Below are positions 41,401 to 52,700 of a stretch of 64,000 bases of DNA, in pieces (position 1 is the stretch's first letter; each line of letters begins with the position of its first letter). The position numbers and the translations under genes are program-made. The DNA is from Icerya purchasi (Eukaryota; Arthropoda; Insecta; Hemiptera; Monophlebidae): the NCBI GenBank assembly GCA_039619475.1, contig CM077116.1, forward strand, positions 298,882,464-298,946,463, written 5' to 3'. Below the pieces are notes generated by a model. It had not been told where the DNA came from, searched no databases, and was given only the letters and a program-made list of their open reading frames with translations.

Positions 41401-44400
41401 GCATCACATGAGCTAAAACAGTATTAAGTAAAACCAGATTGGCAGAGGAAAATAAGCTAACGGAAAAAAGGTAGCAGGATATATTATTTACTGAAAAAGA
41501 GTTACGCACGATAAGAAATAAAAAAAAAAGGAGTTGGAATCGTCATAAGTACAAAGATAACGAATTACATTACGGAAGAACCTGTTAGCATAAGTGATCA
41601 TGTACCTGAAGGTGCGCCTCCCGAGCACACAGAAAATTACTGTTGTTAGTATCTATGCAGCAACATTGAATGGCACAGATAAGGAAAAATTTAATTATAT
41701 TAAGTAATTTAAACGCAAGAGCGGGGAAAAAGGCAAATCTTGGGGAAAATGAGAATAGCGAACGCTTATTTTAATTCTGTGCCAGTAACGGATTTTTTGT
41801 TACTAATACAAACTATGAACTGAAAGACATTCATGAAGGCACCTGGATATACCAGCGGTCCAAAGTACCGCGTACGATCAATTATGTGATAAGAATAGAA
41901 AACGAAGAAGTGAATGTTTCGTGACTAAGCCACGAAAAGTGCGAATGGCGACATGAACCATATCCTCATACGTTCGCAATTTCGGCTTAAGAAATGTACA
42001 TATCAGTACAGGGTAAAACTGTAACTAGCAGAAAGCCAATTTAAGTGTGTTAAAGAATAGGTCAGTGGTAAGCCATGTGCAAATCTCAATATCACTTCAA
42101 GAAATCCCTCGCCATAACACTATGTCAGCAACCGAATTCTTCGGAGCAATCAGAGGAGGAACAAATGTTACCTGTAAAAACGTGTTGGGATACTTGAAGG
42201 TAAAACGGCAGAATTGATTTGCGGATGAAGTAAATGAAATTTAAAAAAATTCTTAAAAAATCAAAAAAACAAAGTTTTCGGCAGTTAGCAAATGGATAAA
42301 TCAGGTAAAATTAAACACGATATCTATAAATAAGCCAAATCCCAAGCTCAGAGAGAAACTAGGAAAATGAAAAGCGATTGACGGAGAGATAAGTCATGCG
42401 AAATTCAGGCCATAACTGATGCCAATGACGCACGCGGTTTCTACGGCGCAATTAAAGCCATATACGGGTCAAAATTTTAAAGGAAAATTTCTGTCAAAGA
42501 TGCGGCAGTAAAGCCGGTTTTTAATAAACATGTAATAAGAAAAACATGGGAGGAATATTTCCAGCAACTGTTGAATAATGGCTCGGTGATTAATAAGACT
42601 GTACTTAAAATGATACTCGCTAAAAAACCGGTTTTAAAGAATTAGACGACCTACCAACAATGGAAGAAGTCCATGAGACGATTAATAGCTTCTAGTCCCA
42701 CTTTTTCAAAGCTAGTTAATTTAATTTCTTTTCAAGGACGTATGCAGTAGTTCGGAACATTATATATAAAGTTTGTTACATTTCCGATTTTTTCTAGATA
42801 AATTGCATTTTGATTTTAGAAAATTACAAAACAGATAATGGACACTTAGCTGACGAAAACGCTATTGACGAAAGTTCAGTTAGAAAACAATAACTTACAT
42901 CATTAATCACTTTCTTTCTACCAACTGGGAAAACTTATTCTTTCCCTAAACTCTTTTTGCACTTTGCACCGTCTTCTTGAACCAACCATCGCCTCTCACA
43001 ACGCGCCTCCTTTCCGTATTCGATTATTATTTTCATTACTCATGAAAATTTATATGCTGATTACATTTAAATTTATATTTTTCACTTTTTTTTATCAAGT
43101 TCAAATCGATTTTAGCGTATCTCCTCTTTCAACCACGCGTTTCGAAATTCATTTCACACTTCCTCCCTCATAAAACGTAACGTTCCAGAAAAATCATCGC
43201 CTCCAAAAAACTAATATTTAAATACTATTCGCGTCATTATACGAAATATAACATAAAGTTTTATTTAACGTTCTAGTGGAACTGTATTTGGACTTGGCTT
43301 GTTGCACCGGTCTCCCAGGTGGTGGACAAAACAAGGAATATGCACTGAATTTATTACAACTCTGTCAAGGAGATATACAGGTACTCGAGGCAAAAATAAA
43401 AAAGTATTTATTTTTACTTTATGCAATAAACCCGTTCTGCAACGTATTTTTAAATAGGAATAAATTTTGTAATTTTTTATCTGTGCAAAACATATCGTGA
43501 CGTAAATAAGACTTTTCGAATATTTACAATATAAAATTCCGGTATTTTTTGAAATAGAATAAATGAGTATTGCAAAAGTAATCGACCGAATTCGCCATCT
43601 TTCACAGAAACTGTTTACACGTTGAAGTAGAAGTTTTCGCGTAAATGTTAATTTACACAAACAGCAGTGGAAAATTCCGATATATAACATTATTATAAGC
43701 ACATCAGAAATCATGTGTAACCGAAAAACATCTCTGCAAATTTATCTCAACTATTTTTTATATATCCGCTAAAAGCTATACCCTGCATTTACTGCCGCAC
43801 TTAATTACTTAATTTTTACGAGGTTTTATTTAAATTCACGAGTTAATACGTTAGTATATTTACTCCAAATCTTATAATCGAAATTTCGATTACTTCTAAC
43901 AAAACTAGAGCTTTGAAATTTTGCATACGTTTATAAATCCAATGACAATGCCAGTGTACGGTAATATCTTCGGATATTAAAAAGATATAAAAGTCTTCCT
44001 AAATAAAAAGAAATATGTATGGACGAGGCGCAGTCATGTTACAATCTAATATTGATGTAACAAAAAGTTTATTAAATAGTACAACTAGATGTAATATACC
44101 ATTTGGCTCTACCCTCATCGAGCACAAATCCACAGAACCGATGGGTTTACATATAGACTTCGGTAACGATGGTATTCATTTAATATCCGTACGGTTTTTG
44201 ATTAAATACAGTCACGGCACAGCTGAACCGAGCATATTTCCCCCCTTTTTTATACTGCGCTCCTATAGTGTCAAAAATGCAGAATAACCCTGTCGAACAT
44301 ACCATGGTTTATTTAAGGCTGAATGAGCAAACGTATATCATTCTAATTCGCACCAAAACCTCCGGATAGATTCCTCAATCAAAAGCTGAACATTTTTCAA

Positions 44401-46691
44401 CTAATTCGAAAGAGATTCTGTAGTAATAACGCGCAGTCTGAAATGGATGGGTTAAGACGCTTCAGCAATTACTAAAAAGGAAATTTAAAAAAAAAAAAAC
44501 TTTTTAAAACCAAATTTTTATTTTTAAAAAAATTATAATAAAAAGAATAAAATAAATAACGTTTTAACAATTACAGCTCCGAACACACCGAATTATGTAG
44601 TTTACATGGAGGCGAATTCTAATAAAGGAAATATCAAAATTATCGTAAATTATATAATACAGATAACGTGAGGTGTACATATTTATAATAGTTAGATGAA
44701 TTTAATAAACGGAAAAGCTTATCGTAAAACTATGTGCAGTAGAAAAAAAAACAGATCATTTAGTTTAACTTCTTACGACAAAAAGCTTTTACATCTGTTA
44801 AATTAATATAATTATTATAAATGTACAACGTTATCCGTATATTTTAAATCATTTTGATACCGTCTTTATTAAGAGTCATCCATGTGAACTACATAACTAA
44901 ATAAGTTTTACATATTCCAACCTATCGCTGCCAAAAAGTTACTTTTTTATTTATTTACTTTTTTTTTTTTAATACATTTGTTTTAATAACAACTTGTTTT
45001 TATAATTATTTTTGTTTATATTTTATTTAAATTAGCATTGAAATCTGCAATTTTAATATTCTGATTCAATTCTATGATTTTCATCTCGTGGTGATCCCTA
45101 AAAACCAAGTACTACTCGTAATTTTACTTTCACCAAGTTCAAAAAAAAAAAAAATTAATCTTGATTCACCCTTTTTCTCTTTTAGTTCTACTATATATCA
45201 GCTGCAAAAAGCGAAATGTTTTAGTCTTCACTTCCGCCGAAAAGGAAAAATAAGGTACTGCCGGCGTAGTTGTTGTAGATTAGGATATGGTTTTTCTAAA
45301 AATTTTACCTAAATATAATCATTAATCAATAAAAAATGCATATTTTCATTATTCATATTCATCTTTACTGTACATTTTCGTTTTCTTCATTTGACATAGG
45401 ATATTTCAATACTTTCTTGTCCGTAATACTTGAAACATGTGTCTAAAAAAAGATGCATCAAATTTATTTGTTTAGAAAAAACGTTCAAGTTAAAAAGAAA
45501 TCTTCAAATTCCAAACTCCGCATCAAGTTTCTTTAAACCATTTGCGAACAACACACACGCATTATCCTATAAATTTTATTAGTTACAGCGAATTTCTAAA
45601 TTTTTTTTGTATAGAATTTACACTTAACCAAACTCTTGTTCCTATCATTATGAAACTGAGGAAAAGAAAATGTATTATCGGTCTACGTCGAAAACTGATT
45701 TTAAAATTAATACTCGTATATATGAAACTGTCCAAAAAATATGAAATTTTAATATGCGCTCTGGTAGCGGAGAAAACACAAAATAGCATTAAAATTTCCA
45801 AAAGTAATATGAAAATCAGATAATTTAAAATTATTCTTAAACATGGACTATACAGTCTCCGATTGAATTTGAAAAAAAAAGAAATTGATAATTTAGAATA
45901 TTAAATAAAAATAGTATCAGAAAAAAATATAACACATTTTTCCTTCTTTAAACTTGTTGCTAAAAGTCAATGTTTGTTAAATATTTCATAATTTCCTGTT
46001 TTTTCGGTAGAATTAAAGCAGTTACAAAAAAAAAAATGAAATCCTAAATGAATTAAAGTTCTTAAAAAAGTGATCAACTGATCAAGAGCGATCGTAGGAT
46101 TTCTCTCCAAGGAATAAAGATTGGAAAAAATACTAGAAAACATTCACTACTACTTGGAAACAAAGAAATTAATTGATTAATTTTTAAAGAATTTTTAAAA
46201 ATAATTTTAATACCGTTTAATTTACACAAAACAAGTTGCGAATAATTTTACTTCAGACGAAAATCAACACGTGCATTTTTTTACTTTATAAATTTGTATA
46301 AAAAAAAAAAAATGCATTTTCTTCAAATTCCTATCCTGCATACATTTATTACTAAATGTAATTAACTCCATTTTTCACCGGTTTTTACATTCATTTTTCT
46401 TCTTTTTCAAATTCTCAGGAAAGTAATGGCACCTAGATTCCACTCTCCGCATGCTCAATTTTCTGATTGCATTCTAGATCTAAACATCTAATTAATATAC
46501 ATACATACATGTACAGATATTACCTTTTTTTTTGTATTGCACGATACTTTTAAATTTCATTATATTTTTAAATCCTGCTTTAACATGACATCAACTTTAT
46601 TGCGTAACGCTACGGTATCATTGATATCTCCTATTTTCTTACCTTTAATAAAAAAATAAAACAAATAATATTCCATTATTGTTTTAAACTT

Positions 46692-46739
<48 letters not shown>

Positions 46740-49700
46740 GGAAATCTTCTACGAAGTTTACTAAATAAATGAAATGAATGAGAAAAAACTTTAGAGAATA
46801 ATTAAAAAATTTCTTCTTTTATGTTTATATAAACATTGGAAAAAACGCTGAGTAAAAGAAACAGTAAATTCTAACCACACTTTTTTGAATTCTTTTTAGG
46901 ATGCAATCGACAAGCTTTTACTACCGAAACTCTATTTACCAACCGACTACATGCTGTTGGACTATTCGTACTCGCCTACAAAAAGCTGGTCTATCGAAGA
47001 AATAGAAACTTTTCAAAAAGCTCTTCTAAAGTACGATAAGTGCTTTCATCTTATATCAAAAGAGGTATAATATATATACATTAAATTGGCTACAAGATAA
47101 ATTTTTCGCTTCAATTTAGATTTCTCTTAAATAAATAGCGAAACTTTCTTTCCAACTGTAAGAAATATAATATCGACTTTATGTGAACAACTGAAGGCCG
47201 TAAAATTTTGTTCATTATAGTAAATTATAATATTTCGTTAAATTATCGACGCTCAATTCCATTCGATTTCCCAGTGTAACTAATAGAACCTAAACATGAT
47301 AAAACTGAAGAGTTCTGCAAACATCAAAAACCAACGTTAGTCCCGTACATCCTTCGCATAACGCTATTACATCGCCGAAAATCTGTCGATCATTATTCAA
47401 CACATGTACAAAAATATGTACGGTTCGAGGTTATAAACACAATGCAGCATGAAATTTGTCCTCTCTTCAATCGTTAATCCTTCACAAAAATGTTGCGGTT
47501 ACCTATCATACATCCCTGTTATGCAGACAAATAGTTTTATCGCAATGCGAGTGCAGCAAGCGTGGGAATTTTTTCGAACCCACGCGTATGCAATGATGAA
47601 AGCTGTGAGTTCGCAATTTCCGGTTACACAACCTTTAAAATTATTTAGATTTTAATTCTTTATTTTTCCATCACGCAGAATGATATACCTCGCCGCTTTT
47701 TCGGACATTTGTGTAAAGGCAGCATAAAAAGAAAAATGGAAAAAACAATATTTCCAATATTACAGTAATGTAAAAAATAATCTTGCTTTTGTTTTTTTTA
47801 AATAAAGTTTAATTTATGCAAAATATATTGATTAAATCAGTTTAGTATTAACCATTCAATAAGTTTAAAAAACACTTTTTCAACTAAATATAATTAACAT
47901 TTGAATAATTTTTTTTTTTTTTAAATAACTATTTAAACAGTAAATCCTATAAAAAAGGATCCCATTGCGATTACGGCAAGTCTTAATTAATTAATCCCAT
48001 TATTAACTTCTATATTAACGACAGAAATTATTAATTTTCAAAGTTATTTAATAGATTATCACAAGTATTTTAAATTCACTTCTTTTTTGAAAAAGTTTGA
48101 AGAACTTATCTAATTCGTTGCGATTTAATTTGTTTCCATTTCCGCTATATACTAAATCATTAGTCTTAAATTTATATTATTTTCTGTTTCTATCAGTTCT
48201 GTTAATGTTCAATATAAAATTTTTTAATGAATTTTCCATCATTTAAATTACTTTTTTTTTGGTATAATTGTAAAATTTTACCAATAATATAGCAAACGAT
48301 AAAATGAAAATTTTTTGTGACACCACACTGTTCAATCCTATTTCTTTATAAATTCCACTGCTATTTTTATCCAAGCACTTTTCTGTGGGTGTGCCTAAAG
48401 CAATGCTCGAAGAATCGAGATATAAATAAATCGGTCAATGGGTTATGTTGCCGGAGCCAAAAAAAAAAAAAAAAAAATAATGTACATAAAATATTATTAC
48501 TATAATTGTGTATTTAAAAATGAAAACATAATTAATAATTATAGTTATATCTTTATTTCTTTGCAAAAAAACTGCGTACTAATACTTCTCATTTTGAAAA
48601 TTTTCATTAATGCGAATCGATTACAGTTAAATAAGATAGAAGGGAACAACTAAACACTTATTATTTTTCTAAAGTTCTGTACCCTGAAACCAGTAAATAA
48701 ACAACAATTATAGCAGTTGTTACTTGGATCTAAAAGATTGTAAAACCTTATTTTCGAGGTGTTTTTCTTTGTAATAACAACAGATACTGTAGACTGTATT
48801 ATCTGATTATATATAAAATCTCTTTAAAAGGATATAACAATGCTATTACCCGGATCTCAAAATTTATATACATCTCAAAATTTTGTAAAAAAAAATTGAA
48901 ATATACTAATTCGATATATCAGTAAAGATTTGTATAATTTATTCTTTAAATAAACATTATTTTAGGTAAAAACAAAATCAACGAAACAATGCGTGCAATT
49001 TTATTATTTATGGAAAAAGGGATATCCGGAAAATTATACGAAAATGAAGCAACATTGGGAAACAAAGAGGAAAAGCATTTTTTGCAACGGAAAATTAAAA
49101 ATGCCCAAATTGACGGTACAATTAATCCTCTAGAGTGGATATATATTTTATGTTACAATTCCGTTTTATTCTTTAACAATTAAGTTTAATCAGCAAACTG
49201 GAAATATTTAGATTTCCAAACGTGCATCTACCACTTGTAAAAATTTTTCATTGTTCACTTATTTTAAATACAGTAAAAGTAAAAAAGAATTTGCTAACTG
49301 TATTTGTTTTGAATCGAATTGGAATGGTCAATAATTCATTAAAAATAACGGCACATTCAATTCTACATTTCTTTAAAAGCATAGATCATGACTAATTTAA
49401 CTAGTACCTTATACAAATTAAGTCAAACAAACATTCTGAAATAACCCGAAAAGATTTGTAATTACATTTATTTATTTACAGGTAAATTAAAAATCAGTTA
49501 TAAAAATTTTCATATACCCCTAAAATCTTCACGAAGTATTCAATACTTCTGAATATTACCTGTAAATTATATAGAAATTCTTTTGAGACTTTCAGTTTGT
49601 AATTTATAACATACATGGTTTATTTTAGAGCTTAGTTTATCTGTCAACTGGACTTGTAATAAACCTTTTTGCCTATAAGTCAAGTTGAATTTTTTCAGAT

Positions 49701-52700
49701 AAAAAACCCATATAACGGTTTACTTTAAATCATTATATACGATCAGTCATATTTCTTATTATACACTATACCAGATTACGAAGTTAATTATTTTCTTTCG
49801 AAGAAACATATTTTTATATGCAATAATCTAACATAACTGTAATCTTTCATTCCTAAATATCTATATTTTCTATTACAGTTCCGGTATTTCAAATGTATCC
49901 ATTTTTCTACACAAGATAGCATTTATAATGTTGATTACTCTAGAACACATAATCATAAAAAGCAACAATTAATTTCCATTTCTTTAAAAGTTTTACATTA
50001 CAAAAAAAGAAGAAAAAAAAAGGATCACACTCGTTTTATACTACGCTAGTTCTTTAGCAAAATTCAGCATCACAATGCCTATATGCTCCTACACTTCTGA
50101 CTTTACATCGTTCCTATTTTAATATGTATACCGAAAATATTTTTAACAATTTCAAAACAACTTACAAACTAATATAAATGTTGCATTTTTTAAATAAATT
50201 TGATGGAAATAATTAAAATGATTCATTAGATTTCAAACAATTCCGATTCAAAGCAGTATTCGTGCGAGTATGAAAATTGCATAGCTGTAAGTATAAAATT
50301 TAATATTAAATTATTATTTCCATTATTATTGCAATATATGTATGTATGCAAGGGCGTCGCCAGCCGATGAGTCAGGGAGGGGGGGAGATGAGTTGCCAGC
50401 CGCCAAGGGGGGAAGCAAGATGATAGAAAGAGTATATGAGTTACAGGAATAATAAAATGTATAAATCGTAAAAGCTTAATATTTTATTAAACAAGAATAA
50501 AATCTTAATTAAAACATAATTTTCGTGGGTTTCTGGCAAATTGTCCATGATTACGCGCTGGCCAGTTGATTTAAAAGTTTCAAGGCTCCAGGGGGGCAGC
50601 TGCCCCCTGCCCCTCGCTGGCGACGCCCATGTATGTATGTGTGTTTCAATACATGTAATTTCGGACATGCCTACCTGAGAGGACTGAAGTCTCCATTACA
50701 GCTGAACTTTTATTATTAACACAAGTGCGCAAATTACCTCTATATTATCCAATTTCAAAAAAAAATTTCCAGCACGAGTGTACACGTTTTCAATAAAATT
50801 TATAAATGTATTAGTAGCTCCATAAATACTTTTTTAAATAGTCGCAAAAAAATTTCTTATAACATTAACGGTAAAGATTTCATAAAACGTTTTCAAAATA
50901 TTCTACCAAACTAAATCGGTTGAAAATTTATTAAACAAAATTAAACACCTTTCGTTAATGACACACCCACGTAACTGGGCGACTTCTACGCCAACTTAAT
51001 TTTAAAATACAGTGGAAATCGATTATAACGACACTGAGAAGGATAAATAATTTAGTCGTTATAACCGATTCATTTGTTATATATCCCATATTAAATGAAG
51101 CAAAGATCTCGTGATTTTGCGAACACTTTTTACGATAAATGGAATATTGAAATACGATATTTCATGAAAACTAGAAAAATTAAAAATTATAGAAATACTT
51201 CAAAGAAAAACAGGAAAATGAAATACTCGTATTTAAAAATGTAGTAAATATTTGTGTCTTGAACATACAAATGTAAATTGGAAAACCCGAAAAAAATACT
51301 TAAATTTTTTGTCATATTACTCATCACTTAAAATATTTTCCGTTAATACATTCCTCTAATAGCATTTAATTTTATTATAGATAACGCTAAATTTTATGCA
51401 TCGAAATTTCCTTCAATTTTTTTGGATATTACATTTCTTCACCACAGTAATTAAAAGATTCAAATAGTTAATGATTAATTATCGCTATAACCGATTTTCA
51501 CTGTGCATATAAATGTTTAAAAAATAAATAAGTTACAGGAACAAAAGTGTGAATTTAAGTGAGCTACAGTCTATGTAAACAAAAAAATATTTAATGAAAG
51601 AAGAGAGACGAAATAAAAATAAACCAATCGATTAAAATATAATATATATTCTCAAAAATTATCAAAATTAAAAATGCAGCCTAAAAACTTTGAACTTCTT
51701 TAGTACCTATAATCTGCTGGATATTTATTACTTATTAAGTGTGAAATAGGAATTTAAAAAAAGAAAAAAAACATAAGAAAAACACCTACAAAAATTCAAA
51801 CATTGAGATGATCAATCGTTTAAAATTTGTTTTTTATAATTTCTTAGAAAAATTTCTGATTTTCGTAAGTTATTTTAACAGATTTTAGCATATTTTACAT
51901 AAGTTTAGGCTTAATCAAATGATAAAAAGTTTACGGCATATATAATTTTACTTTTAAATCAAATAACTTCATAATTTAAGAATATATTCTCCATAATTAT
52001 AAAATATCGCACGATATGAATCTTTCCCGTTTTGTTTCGTTCAAAGCCCCGTCAGCTTGAAATATCGATTACGAAAATTCAGTTTCATTGATGGACGCGT
52101 GTTTGAGACAGGTGTTTAGCGAGAACGCCGTGACGTCTAAAGCGCATGCGCAACATTTTATAATTCACATTAATTCTTGTAACGTAAATGCAACATGTAA
52201 TTTTTTTCACATAAACAACAAATAATGTTACCCTTTGTGGCGCGTTAATATTATACATATTTTTCAGGTGACGGTGCACGTATGTTCTTTTAATATTCTC
52301 TGAACAAATTTTACACTTGGCATAATCTAACATAATTTTATTTCCCATTCCGTAATATTTAAAAAGCAAGCAATTACAAGACCGCGCACACAATTTTAAA
52401 ACGGAATGCTGAACAGCGAAAACAATAATCGAGATATAGTAAGTTACAACAAATACAAACATAACAAACAAATACAAATGTAACAAACAAATTTCAAGTA
52501 TAAAATGATTGCTTACTTAGAAAAACGATCATTTTATACTTAAATTTATTTGTTAAATTTGTATTTGTTATAACTTACTATATCTCGATTATTAACAAAA
52601 AGGATGGCAAAAGATTCTTTATGAAATAATCGAGATATAATTTCATAGAAAATAATAAAAACTGCAAAATGTTGCGCATGTGCCTAGACGTCGCGACGTT

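Larger units (their letters stand above)
39213..43276. other. Intron splitting the ELM2 domain
   Basis: 4.06 kb, GC-AG intron. It contains a GC-richer block at 39.4-40.4 kb, a 25-base A-run at 40669-40693 and the LINE at 41.1-42.7 kb. A short open block after an acceptor-like TTGATTTTAG at 42819 is discussed under findings. Confidence 0.6.

Noticed and set aside
49690..49720. Small exon after TTTTTTCAG at 49699
   Set aside because: In the required phase it hits a stop after a few codons, so it does not repair the junction after 48966.
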